Positions 1 through 12,100 of a DNA stretch of 64,000 nt are shown one piece after another (within the stretch, counting starts at the first letter, position 1; each line of letters opens with the position of its first letter). This DNA is from Cannabis sativa (Eukaryota; Streptophyta; Magnoliopsida; Rosales; Cannabaceae). The stretch lies in contig NC_083602.1 in NCBI RefSeq assembly GCF_029168945.1, positions 71,196,600 through 71,260,599 of the forward strand. Reading direction: 5' to 3'. The notes under the pieces were generated by a model. The model had not been told where the DNA came from and made no database searches. It saw nothing but the letters and a program-made list of their open reading frames with translations. The position numbers and the translations under genes were made by a program.

Positions 1-1502
1 TACCCTGAGCTTAACAACGAAGCTCACCAAATGATTAAGAACGTTCTTAAGGGTAGTACGACTGCTATACCAAATGCACTAAAGTACCAACTCTGTACTT
101 GTGTTGGTAGAGCCCTAACTGTACTCCCAGAAATTACTAAGTGTTGTACCACGAACACGACGTACCCTGGGTACTCGTGTTGGTAACACCGTAACCGCAT
201 TAACATTCAAAACAAGCATATACATTCATATATATATTCTTACGCTATCTTACCTCGTTCCTTACTCAAGTGTGCCGGTCAGCCTGAGTGGAAGTGCAGC
301 TCGACGTTTTACAGGGCCCTAAACCATAATGTTAAAAATCCGGTGAGAGACTCGCTAAAACACTTATCAGGGATTTAAAATAGAAACTAAACTTAACCCT
401 ATCGATAAAACGGATGCCAACACCCTAAATTACTTAAAAACGGGAAAAATTAGGGCTCGGGAAAAAGCCCCCCAAGCGGCCGGTTCCCGGCCAAGGTCAC
501 CGGGACCAACAGGTCGGCCAGAGTTTGCAACAGGCCCCGAGAACCGAATTCCGTTACAGCTCAGGAACCCAAAAATTCTTCCCCTTAATTCAAAACAACC
601 CCAAATTTCACAAAAACTTCCAGAACACCTGTAAATATCATATTAGATCAATCCCAATCAACAAAACTCAGCAATTCGCACAGATTCTCAAATCACCATT
701 AGAGACCTAACTTAGGTTTTCTAACCTCCAACTTGCATAACTCACAACCTAAGGCTTAAATCCACCTCAAAACAGTAGGAAAAACTAGAATTCAACTTCA
801 GCAAACAAAATCAAACTGAACATACATATACAGCTCTCAATTCAACCCTATAATCACCTAATTCAACCCAAAATTCAACTAAAACCCAAATAAAAAGGTT
901 ATGAGGATTTACCTTGATTCAAAGGGTTCCAAATCAGCTAGAGATTGGAGAAAATCAGCAAAGAAAAAAAATCTTCTCCTTGCTGGGTTGAAGATTCGAA
1001 AGAGAGAGAGAGAGAAAGAATGAGGAGATGCCTCTTTTCCTCTAAATTTCTTCAAGCTTAAGGCAAGTCTCCAATTTTCCCTTTTCTTTCTTTTTTTTCT
1101 TTTTAAAAAACTTATATTCAGCCTAAAGAATAAACTCAAATAAAACAAAATAGAACTTGCCAAAAGACCTAATTGCCCCTTTCACTAATAAAAACAATTA
1201 AAACATCACAAGGGTAGAATGGTCATTTACTAAATCCCGAAAAAACCAATACCGCTAAAACCTAACAAAGATACCCCGAATAAATTCTAAATTATAAAAT
1301 GCGACTCTCTATAGGCCCAACGTCGCTTTCCACAGCTTCCGAACACAATCACAGAAATTGAGAAATTACATAGATAGCATAATAAATATATATGCACTCA
1401 AATAAATTCCCATAATCGTAATATTATTGATAATAATAAAATCTCATACATAAACCCTAATTATTTAATAATTCAAAGTATTAATCATATGCGGTCTTTA
1501 CA
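1..1502 (-). repeat. 3' LTR of gypsy copy 1 (truncated by window)
   Basis: Matches 6771-8269 almost base for base in its inner 940 bp. It ends ...TTTACA at 1502, which on the minus strand is the TG start of the LTR. The first ~375 bp of the full LTR (as read on the plus strand) lie outside the window. Differences from the right LTR are crowded into positions 60-135 and 440-560. Confidence 0.93.
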
Positions 1503-1516
1503 ATTATCCCCCCGTT
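1503..1516 (-). other. Polypurine tract of gypsy copy 1
   Basis: On the minus strand this reads AACGGGGGGATAAT directly before the TGTAAAGACC start of the 3' LTR. This is the expected site and composition for the plus-strand primer. Confidence 0.85.
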
Positions 1517-1538
1517 AAAAGGATTTCGCCCCCGAAAT

Positions 1539-2924
1539 CTACCTGAATAACTCAGGGTGCTGAGCCCTCATATCGAATTCCAATTCCCAAGTGGCTTCTT
1601 CCACTTTACTATTCCTCCAGAGTACCTTAACCAATGATATAGTTTTAGTTCTCAAAACTTTTTCCTTCCTATCCAGAATTTGCACTGGTTGTTCGTCATA
1701 AGATAGATCGGGTTGCAACTCTAACATTTCATAACTCAGAACGTGCATTGGATCAGACACATACTTCCTCAGCATGGAAACATGGAACACGTTATGCACT
1801 GCTGACAAGGAAGGAGGTAAGGCTAACCGATAAGCAACTTGTCCAACCTTCTCCAGAATTTCAAAAGGTCCAATAAACCTAGGGCTCAATTTACCTTTCT
1901 TTCCAAAGCGTCTGATTCCCTTCATCGGGGATACTCGAAGAAAGACATGATCACCAGGTTGGAATGTAACATCCCGTCGCTTAGGATCTGCATAACTTTT
2001 CTGCCTGCTTTGAGAAGCAAGCATTCGAACTTTGATCTTGTCTATTGCTTCATTCGTCTTCTGGACTAATTCAGGGCCCAAGTATTTCCGTTCTCCTGTT
2101 TCGTCCCAATGAATTGGGGAACGACACTTTCTTCCATAGAGCAGCTCATAGGGAGCCATTCCTATGGTACTTTGATAGCTATTATTATAGGAGAATTCAA
2201 TCAGAGGCAAATACTTACTCCATGACCCTCCAAAATCCATGACACAAGCTCGTAACAAGTCTTCAAGTATCTGGATAGTTCGTTCAGATTGCCCATCTGT
2301 TTGAGGATGAAAGGCTGTGCTGAATTTCAAATTAGTTCCCATAGCCTTTTGTAAACTCACCCAAAACTTTGAGGTAAATTTAGGATCCCTATCTGAAACG
2401 ATTGACTTCGGTACTCCATGAAGACGGACAATTTCTTTCACATACAAATCAGCATACTGATCCACTGAATAGGTTACCTTAACAGGTAAGAAATGTGCTG
2501 ACTTTGTAAAACGATCCACCACAACCCAAACTGAGTCGTACATTCCTGTGGTCCTAGGCAAGCCAACCACAAAGTCCATAGCAATGTCTTCCCACTTCCA
2601 TTCTGGAAGTGTTAATGGTTGAAGTAATCCCGCCGGTCGTTGATGCTCAGCATTGATTTGCTGAGAGGTTAAACATTTAGTGACATAGTCCACTACATCC
2701 CTCTTCATCCCATACCACCAGAAATAGGGCTTCAAGTCTTGATACATTTTGGTGGTTCCTGGATGTAATGAGTAAGGGGTAGTATGAGCTTCCTCTAAAA
2801 TTTCCTTTTTAAGCTCACTGAAATCAGGGACACACACCCGTGCTTTAAACAACAGCATCCCATTGTCAGAAATGGAGAAGTCCTTAGCTTTGCACACTAA
2901 GACATCTTCTCGAATTTTTACCAA
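1539..2924 (-). pseudogene. Integrase plus chromodomain segment of gypsy copy 1 pol
   Basis: 461 open codons. The N-terminal zinc-binding part (HTTPYSLHPG ... CLTSQQ) has lost the first cysteine-pair spacing seen in copy 2 (CFTCQQ there). The catalytic core contains [18 protein letters not shown] and the QTDGQSERT stretch that carry the D,D,E residues. The C-terminus holds a GPF/Y-type module (RFIGPFEIL) and a chromodomain-like tail ([18 protein letters not shown]), the part thought to steer chromovirus insertion to heterochromatin. A stop near 2937 separates it from RNase H upstream. Confidence 0.9.
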
Positions 2925-2936
2925 TTCGGGAATCTT

Positions 2937-4295
2937 CTAACCGGGCCATTCGATTCTTTCCAACAAAATGCGGCGAAGTGTCAGATTAAATAATTTCTCA
3001 GTTACCAACTCAATGTTTGCTCTAGTCATTTCCGAGGCTAGCTGAGAGGAAATCATAACCATGTTGGATATCTGATCAGGTCCTTTTCTGCTTAAGGCAT
3101 CAGCCACAACATTTGCCTTTCCAGGATGATACAGGATTTCACAGTCATAGTCTTTTACCAATTCTAACCACCTTCTCTGTCTCATATTCAAATCCTTCTG
3201 AGTGAAGAAATATTTGAGACTCTTGTGGTCAGTATAGATCTCACACCTTTCACCATACAAGTAATGTCGCCAAATTTTCAAGGCGAACACCACCGTCGCA
3301 AGTTCTAGGTCGTGAGTTGGGTAACGCCGCTCATAATCTTTCAATTGCCTTGAGAAGCATAAGCTATGACTTTATCTCACATTAACACACGGCTAAACCC
3401 TGCCTTGAAGCATCACAATACACCACAAACTTTTCTTGATCGGATGGCAAGGCCGGGACGGGGGTAATCAATCGGCTAGCTTCGGCTCTTGAAAACTCTT
3501 TTCACACTTATCGACCATATAAATCACCTTTGATTTTTCCTAGTTAGCTCGGATAACGGCATCGCAATTTTGGAAAATCCTTCCACAAAACGCCGATAAT
3601 AACCCGTGGCTAAACCGAGAAAACTTCGAATTTCAAGGATGTTGTTTTAGGTCTAGGCCAATTCTTCACCGCTTCAATCTTCCCTGGATCAACCATAATT
3701 CGTGTTTTCCAACAATATGCCCCGGAAAAAGACACTTGTGACGACGGGAACTCACACTTTTTGAACTTTGCATAGAGTTTATGATCTCTAAGCCGTTGCG
3801 GAACCATTCGAAGATGTTGCTCATGCTCGCACGACCAGAGAGTACACAAGAATATCATCGATAAATACAATTACAAAATTATCGAGGAAATCCTTGAATA
3901 CCCTATTCATGAGATCCATAAAATTTCTGCGGTGCATTTGTTAACCCAAAAGACATAACCGAATTCATAATGACCATACCGGGTTCGGAAAAGGCATCTT
4001 CGGGATATCCTCTTCTCGAATTCTCAATTGATGATATCCGGACCTCGAGTCAATCTTAGAGAATGCGTCTTGCCCGAAGTTGGTCAAACAAATCGTCAAT
4101 TTTGACGGGAGGATATTTATTCTTAATAGTTAACTTATTCAGCTCCCGATAATCGATACACATCCGAAGAGTTCCATCTTTCTTCTTCACAAATAGTACA
4201 GGGGCTCCCCAAGGTGACACACTAGGCCGAGTGAACCCTAGATCCAACATCCCTTGGAGTTGTATCTTTAATTCTTTTAATTCAGCAGGTGCCAT
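2937..4295 (-). pseudogene. Reverse transcriptase-RNase H segment of gypsy copy 1, heavily frame-broken
   Basis: The RT start is readable at 4295-4056 ([20 protein letters not shown]) and the RNase H end at 3344-2937 ([30 protein letters not shown]). Between about 4056 and 3345 the frame changes many times and only pieces can be followed, for example 3870-3610. Small indels rather than one large deletion cause this. Flanking coding DNA and the LTRs are far less damaged, so the decay is local. Confidence 0.88.
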
Positions 4296-4938
4296 TCGGT
4301 AGGGTGCCTTTGAAACGAGTTCGCTCCAGAATTAAATCAATGATGAAATCTATCTCCCGCTGAGGTGGTAATCCCGGCAATTCCTCTGGAAACACATCCA
4401 GGAATTCCTTAACCACTTTAACTTCTTCTGGTCCAAGTATCACAGGTTTACTGGAATCCACTACCACTGCCAAAAATCCAACACATCCATCTCGTAATAA
4501 ATCCCTAGCTTTCAACGCTGAGATTCTTGGAACACGAGAACCTTGGACCGAACCAACAAAAACAAAAGGTTCCTCATTCTCCGGTTCAAAAGTCACCATT
4601 TTCCGTTTACAATCAATACTAGCAGAGTATTTAGACAAAAAGTCCATACCAAGTATGATATCGAATTCGGCCAGTGGTAACTCCACGAGATCAGCACTCA
4701 ATTCTCTATCTTCAATTCTAATTATTACTGACCTAATCCACTTTTTTGAAATAATTAATTCTCCATTAGGCAACAGGGTTCCAAACCCCGTCTCGAGAAT
4801 ATCACTAGGTCTATCAAACTGATCAAGAAGTCTTGATGACATATAAGACCGAGTAGCACCCGAATCAAATAAAACAGTATAAGCAAAACCATTGATTAGA
4901 AGGCGACACCGCAACTGCGGGAGCGCGGCGGCATGCAC
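4282..4938 (-). pseudogene. Aspartic protease segment of gypsy copy 1
   Basis: 218 open codons with the aspartic protease motif LFDSGATRSY near the start and a second conserved block ILGMDFLSKYSASIDC. It ends in the linker before RT (VFPEELPGLPPQREIDF). In intact relatives this is one frame with gag. Here the join at about 4925-4970 is out of frame. Confidence 0.88.
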
Positions 4939-6155
4939 GAGTTATAGCAAAGACACGAGCGAGGTACAGGTTTGACCTCGGGCTTCGGTTCCTCTTTCTT
5001 CAACTGAGGACAGTCTTTCCTGAGATGTCCCACCGAACCACACTGAAAACAGGCTCTCCGGTTACAAACCCCGGGATGATGCTTCTTGCAACGCGGGCAC
5101 TCAAGATAAGAATAAGTCTGACGTCCTCCTCTATTCTGGTTTCCTCGAAACCTTTTTCCTTGCCCTGAACTTCCCGAAGATGGAAAAGTTCTTTTCTTCT
5201 GTTCAAAGGTAGAACCCCCACTCTCTTTCTCAGGACCCGACATAGGGAGAGTAGTGATACCACCAACACCAGAAGACTCTCGGGTTTCTTGTAAAAATTT
5301 AACTGCTCCTTCAGCTCGAAGAGCCTTATCAACCATTTCTGCATAAGTTGTTGTATCACTCGTTGTAATAACCAGGTCATGTCTGATTTTGGCATTCAGC
5401 CCAGCCAAATACTTTTCTTTCTTGCTGAAGTCTGTTGGTACAATTCCGGAGGCTAACTTGGCCAAGCGATCAAACTTGGTTGTATATTCAGTTACTGACA
5501 TACCCTCACCTTGTACCAACTCAACAAATTCCTTCCGCTTTGCACTGCGGACCGCCTCATTGTAATACTTGGCATTGAACAATTCCCAGAACTCCTCCCA
5601 GGCCATTCTAGTCACATCTCTGGTGAGGGATACCATTTCCCACCAGATCAAGGCATCCTCTTGAAATTGAAATGTGGCACATGCCACTCTATCATTTCCA
5701 GTTACTCCCATAAAATTCAGTATTTTCTCAATAACGGTCAACCACTGCTCAGCCTTTAAAACATCAGGGCCTCCCAGAAATACTGGAGGCGCTTGCTTTC
5801 TGAACCTTTCATATAAAGGCTCCATGCGGTTACCAGCAATATTTTGCTCAGCTGGTACCACAGGGGCTGCAGGAGCTAAAGGAGCCGCAACAGGCGATTG
5901 CAGGGGAGGTTCAACAGGAGCATCCCGTTGCCTGAGTCGTCGGATCTCTTCTTCTTGTTGCTCAATTCTAGTTTGCATCTCAACAAACCTTTGTTCCCAA
6001 TCAACAGGGGCCTGAGGTGGATTCTCCTGTCCACCTCTCGGGACTCGACCGCGGCCTCTACCGCGTCCACGGGGGTTTTGGGGATTTCTACCACCCCGAC
6101 CACCTCCGGTCTCAACCAATTCACCCTGCCTTCTAACGTTTCGCTGGTCGTCCAT
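4896..6155 (-). pseudogene. Gag of gypsy copy 1
   Basis: 419 codons from an ATG 225 bp inside the primer site. It opens with a Gly/Arg-rich stretch (GRGRGRGR), then a coiled-coil-like Q/E-rich segment, the retrotransposon gag core (FLGGPDVLKAEQWL ... FQFQEDALIWWE) and a CCHC knuckle CFQCGSVGHLRKDC near residue 370, preceded by CPRCKKHHPGVC. The last ~20 residues are out of frame relative to the protease. It packages element RNA in the virus-like particle. Confidence 0.9.
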
Positions 6156-6380
6156 TATTTAGGACTTAGCCTGCGAACCCACAAGGCACGTAGGTCAGAC
6201 AGTGGTCAAAATATTTTCAAGACCGCAATTAAGATTTAAAACATCTTATTTAATCATATATACAACACAACATATCTTAAAATAGTTTGCAAAAAGAAAT
6301 AAAGCTTACGGAACCATGAGTTGAACTCGACACTGGCCTTGATTGTACATATCTTGACGGTCTTCAGTGAACAACCCGGT

Positions 6381-6393
6381 GGCTCTGATACCA
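6381..6393 (-). other. Primer binding site, initiator Met tRNA type, gypsy copy 1
   Basis: Minus strand reads TGGTATCAGAGCC, complementary to the 3' end of plant initiator tRNA-Met. It lies three bases from the LTR edge at 6397. Confidence 0.95.
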
Positions 6394-6396
6394 AAC

Positions 6397-8269
6397 TGTA
6401 ACATCCGTATTTTATAATAATAAATCCGAAATCTAATTTTAATAATTAATATATTAATAATCATATGAATCGGGATCCCGAGTATCAAAATACTAGTTAA
6501 AAGTATTTTACTAATATGTACATATATATTTTTTTTTTAAATTTAGCGGACAAGCATCCTCAAAATACAGACTCCAAAATACTAATAAACCGAAACCCTC
6601 CAGGTTGCACTGCCGCGATATGTACAATCATGCCGAGTTCCACCTCAAGCTGTTCTCCAAAGCTTTGCTTTTCCTTTACTACACAAGGTAGCAAACCGAT
6701 GAGTCAACGTACTCGGTAAGATATGCAAGAAATATATAAAAGTAGCACGGCCTTGACTTTATGATTAAGCCGCACGAGCTTAACAACGAAGCTCACCAAA
6801 TGATTAAGAACGTTCTTAAGGGTAGTACGATTTATACCAAATGCCTTTAAAGTACCAACTACGTACTTGTGTTGGTAGAGCCCTAGCTGTGATCAATTAC
6901 TAAGTGTTGTACCACGAACACGACGTACCCTGGGTACTCGTGTTGGTAACACCGTAACCGCATTAACATTCAAAACAAGCATATACATTCATATATATAT
7001 TCTTACGCTATCTTACCTCGTTCCTTACTCAAGTGTGCCGGTCAGCCTGAGTGGAAGTGCAGCTCGACGTTTTACAGGGCCCTAAACCATAATGTTAAAA
7101 ATCCGGTGAGAGACTCGCTAAAACACTTATCGGGGATTTAAAATAGAAACTAAACTTAACCCTATCGATAAAAGGGATGCCAACACCCTAAATTACTTAA
7201 AAATGGGAAAAATTAGGGCTCGGGAAAAAGCCCCAACCGGCAGGCCGGTTCCCAACCGGAAGTCCGGTTCCTGGGACCAAGCCGATCGGCCAGGTTGTAA
7301 CGGGGCCCAGAACCGAATTCGGTTACGAGCTGGGAACCCAAAAATTCTTCCCCTTAATTCAAAACAACCCCAAATTTCACAAAAACTTCCAGAACACCTG
7401 TAAATATCATATTAGATCAATCCCAATCAACAAAACTCAGCAATTCGCACAGATTCTCAAATCACCATTAGAGACCTAACTTAGGTTTTCTAACCTCCAA
7501 CTTGCATAACTCACAACCTAAGGCTTAAATCCACCTCAAAACAGTAGGAAAAACTAGAATTCAACTTCAGCAAACAAAATCAAACTGAACATACATATAC
7601 AGCTCTCAATTCAACCCTATAATCACCTAATTCAACCCAAAATTCAACTAAAACCCAAATAAAAAGGTTATGAGGATTTACCTTGATTCAAAGGGTTCCA
7701 AATCAGCTAGAGATTGGAGAAAATCAGCAAAGAAAAAAAATCTTCTCCTTGCTGGGTTGAAGATTCGAAAGAGAGAGAGAGAGAAAGAATGAGGAGATGC
7801 CTCTTTTCCTCTAAATTTCTTCAAGCTTAAGGTAAGTCTCCAATTTTCCCTTTTCTTTCTTTTTTTTTTTAAAAAAACTTATATTCAGCCTAAAGAATAA
7901 ACTCAAATAAAACAAAATAGAACTTGCCAAAAGACCTAATTGCCCCTTTCACTATTAAAAACAATTAAAACATCACAAGGGTAGAATGGTCATTTACTAA
8001 ATCCCGAAAAAACCAATACCGCTAAAACCTAACAAAGATACCCCGAATAAATTCTAAATTATAAAATGCGACTCTCTATAGGCCCAACGTCGCTTTCCAC
8101 AGCTTCCGAACACAATCACAGAAATTGAGAAATTACATAGATAGCATAATAAATATATATGCACTCAAATAAATTCCCATAATCGTAATATTATTGATAA
8201 TAATAAAATCTCATACATAAACCCTAATTATTTAATAATTCAAAGTATTAATCATATGCGGTCTTTACA
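6397..8269 (-). repeat. 5' LTR of gypsy copy 1, complete (1873 bp)
   Basis: Bounded by TGTAAC at 6397 and TTTACA at 8269, so it reads TG...CA on the minus strand. It contains a conserved block (6600-6629, core GCGATATGTACAATC), a perfect 16-bp palindrome TTAAGAACGTTCTTAA (6804-6819) and an A/T-rich outer half with a GAGAGA run at ~7769-7783. Related LTR pieces occur at 57312 and 60319. Confidence 0.94.
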
Positions 8270-9129
8270 CTATTGGTGGGATGGAAGTCACAACTCTTAA
8301 GTTTGATATATTCTTTTATGATATTAAGATTTTGTTGTCTAGTCCTCTTGGGTATCTTTACATGCTCTTAGGATAGACAATAAACTTTTTTTAGAAGGAA
8401 GAAAACCCTCCACTTTTTGTTTAAGGTAGTTACCTTAGTTATTCTAACCATCGTCGATTTTCCCTTAAAAAAAAGTGTCGAAAATAGGTTCGAAATTTTT
8501 TAAACATGTGTGGTAAACAAGAATATTAATAACTCTATTATCGATACTGTAAACTATTTAGATAGAAAAAAAATATTTTGTATATATTTTTAGACATGGA
8601 GGTTGAGAAAGATGTTAAAATAAGAAATTAGTGGTAACACGCCTCATATATTAGTATGGTTAAAGAGTTGAAACTATTTAAGATGTAGGGAGGATGTGCT
8701 ATATTTAACATTGGGTTTCACTTTTTAAGTGAAGGAGAACTATTGGAGAATATTTCATAACAGGAGACTAAAGTTAGGTGAAGAAACTATTCAAGAGAAA
8801 TAACAGGAAAGAAAATATTAGAGTTGACGAGATGATTTTCTTTCTTAAGCTAACTTGAGAACTTTTTTTTTATTAGAGAACAATATTATGCATAATATGA
8901 AACTTCAAATACTTTATTCATTTGGGGTTCATACGTCATATTGAGCACCATGCTCAATATAGATAAGCTAGTAATACAAAAGTTTTTTTAGGGCTTTCAT
9001 ATTTAGAGAACTCTTAAACATACAAACTCACCCTGACCAGGAAACTCAAAAACATAATTTCAGCAAGTGAAATGAAAATGAAAGATAAAAATACTAGTTA
9101 ACAACCATACCCATGCAAGGATGCATGAC
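8270..9129. other. Spacer between gypsy LTR and the 3' end of LOX gene 1
   Basis: AT-rich, with no coding region I can support. The part nearest 9129 should hold the 3' UTR of LOX gene 1. On the minus strand an AATAAA hexamer lies at 8918-8913, about 212 nt past the stop codon, a possible poly(A) signal. Confidence 0.5.
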
Positions 9130-12100
9130 CTAGATTGAAACGCTATTCGGAATTCCCATGGCAGTAACTCCTTTTTCACTAGTAGGATGGAGCAAAGTGT
9201 ACGGAAACTTAATAGGCCCAACTCGGTTCTTCAAATTCACATCATTGTTCCTCCTCATAATGTTGTCCTCAATTTGAATGAGTTTCTTTCCAAACCTTTC
9301 AAAAGCTTGCAAGGAATGACCTTCTGACGTCCACTCAGGTGTGTCTCTTTGTCCAAGATAAACTTCATCAGAAGTATGCCTTGACAAGACCTCAATCAGG
9401 GAAACTCCAATCAGGGTCTGCAACAACGGAGTAATAGTCTTCAAGAAACCCTTTTCAGGATCAGACTGAAGCTCCTCATATTCAGGAGTTCCCTTCTCAG
9501 GCATGAAGCGACGACTTAATGTAGGGCGATTTGGAAGGAACCCTGCATAAGGGTACTGTCCAAAGTTGACTGCCGCATGAAGGGCAGAAGCAATCCATAT
9601 CATTATGGTGCATGAATCTATTAACTCTTCACGAGTTTGCATTTTATTCCACCAGAGCTCGTCTTTCTTGTCACCATGACCGACCTCTCTAAGTTCCTTC
9701 CACCATGCCTGAAGTTCACAATCTTTCTGGACAATGTCATCAGTCTTGTAAAAGTAAGAACAGTACTCTTCAACCCATGATTTAATTGCAGACCAGATCT
9801 CTAATCCATCGACAGCATATGGGTAGTCTTCTATCAGTAGGCGAAGCCCATGTGGAGAATTTGGATCCTCAACTGCCACTCCTCTGCATAGAGCCAAAGT
9901 GTAGTTGTCAACTAAATAAGAACTTAACAAGAAGATTTTCATTACAGACTTTTTTTTCAATAAACCTTTACACCCAACTTTTTTTTTTTTTTTTGCAATA
10001 TTATATATTAAAGAGAATTTCATTATCCCTACTTGATCATAAGACATGGGTTCCTTTTCCTTTAAACTTTTATATCAAAAAATCAATGAGATTATATGTA
10101 TATATAAATTCTTAGGCTTGAAAAGACTTGCCTCTTAAGAAGTTCTGCAGGGAGTGCTTGTTCAGGAAAAATCCAATTCTTATAGACTACTGCTGACATT
10201 TCCATAGCATATTTTCCTGGAAAAACTGTTATTTCCAAAATTCCTCCAGCATTAATAAGAGTTTGTCTTGCAAGTGCATTTATATTCATAGTGTCCCGAA
10301 AATGAGGTTGCAAGAGTTTATGAATTGGGTGGAGTGCACTTAGTTGTCTGTTTGTTGCTATCACAAATGGCTCAATCACGGCATGAGTATTCAACCTATA
10401 AACAAACAAAAATTAAGGCACTAGACCATGTTACAAATTGAAACAAATAATTGGGGCAAACTTTCCTTCAAATCATCATACCAGTGACTAATGAGTTGAT
10501 GATAGCCTGAGTCATTTACAGCTACATAAGCTTTAGCAAGTTCCCAAATGGCACTTTCAACACCTTCTTTAGATGGGGTGTATACTTTGCTAACTGCACC
10601 ATATTGGTCACCATTTGGATGTGGTAAGCTTAATTCAATAGCCAACGGCTTCAAAGTGCCATCATCTTTGAGAAACAGGAGTGTCCTACTAGCATAAGTC
10701 TTTGTCAAAGTTGAGTTAATCCTCCTCAAGTATGGCATGAATGAATCATGGTGATCCAATATAAATAACTTGTTGTTATTGAGTGCCTATACAACCATAA
10801 CACATTAATAATTAAACAAAAATGCTCGAGGTAATAATTACTAAATTAGAAAATGAAATCTAGCACAAAAAACAATATGTCACAAAACATTACCTCGAAT
10901 ACACCAAGTCCATCCAAATTACTTTGAATATGGTCTTCAATAATTTTACTAGTTTGGTCACCGTACACTTTAGGGTCTAGCGTACTTTTTGGTGGGAATT
11001 CCTGTAATTAAATTGGAGAAAATACTAATTGGAAAAAAATCAATTAAAATAACCTAAATTTTGCAATATTTGCTTTAATCATGTTTATTAATTTTAGTAT
11101 GTAATCATAAATTACCTCAAGGCGACGAATGACAACAGGGTTAACTCCAGCCACCATTTCTCTTCCAAACTCTTCATCAGTCCTCCACCCAGATTTATTC
11201 TCTAAGCCAAATTATTAAGACACCGAAATTAGATGAACCAAATTAACAGTGAAAAGATGCAATCTAATGATTTTTCGAATGGTATAAAAAGTATCATTGT
11301 GAACAAGATTGAATGTGACTTATGAATAAATAAAAACCTTTAATCACATGAGGTGGAGGATATTTAAGGAACTGTCCCCTGTCAATTTTAAACATTTCCT
11401 GAAGCAACTCAGCTGGAACATTTTTCTCAATATTGTCAACTACTGTTGTTGGTAGCTTAAGTCCTCCTTTATACAGGTCATATACCTCTTCAAAGCTACT
11501 AAACTCACCAGGGGTCTCACCAAAATAAGATTCCAAAGCAGGAAAAATGCCTTGAGCTAAAGACTTTAGTCCATAACCAAGAAAGTCAGCCATCTTAACA
11601 TGACCAAACCGTTCATCTCGTGGAACATAAACATTTAAACTTGTGATAAGACTCATGCTGCTCTCAATGTTAGCATCTGTTAAGAAATAACAGGAAAAAA
11701 AAATCACATCTTTAAGAGCAAGAACCAAAATTCAAACTAATTCCCAAATCACCACTCTAGTTTGATACAAGTAACACACATAAATGTCTAACCTGTCTCA
11801 GTGGGTGGCCTTCCGGTTCTTCCTCTTCGAGGGTAAGGGAAGTCACTAGATCCTCCAAGGATTTGACGAACATAATCTTGACCCTTATCAGGATTACCCA
11901 GATCATTGTAGTAAGCATAGTCATAAACTCTATCCCACTCTTGGCGCTCTCCTTTTCCATTTCCTCTCAAGTTCACTAACTCTTGTTCTCTCAACTCACG
12001 CAGTGGTTCGGGTGTTTCACTTGGAAGATATGACTACAAAGATAAAGCCCAAGAACTTAAGATAATAACACAAAACAGTGAATTTATCCTTAAAGAAAAA

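Larger units (their letters stand above)
1..8269 (-). mobile_element. Ty3/gypsy LTR retrotransposon, Tekay/Del-like chromovirus (copy 1), cut by window start
   Basis: An LTR element reading right to left. The 5' LTR is on the right, followed leftward by a primer site, gag, protease, RT, RNase H, integrase with a chromodomain, a polypurine tract and a 3' LTR that is cut by the window edge. Long LTRs (1.87 kb), one gag-pol order and a C-terminal chromodomain fit the Tekay/Del chromovirus lineage. The base after the right LTR starts CTATT, but the matching target duplication would lie outside the window. Reading frames are broken in several places, so this copy is not expected to move by itself. 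Confidence 0.93.
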
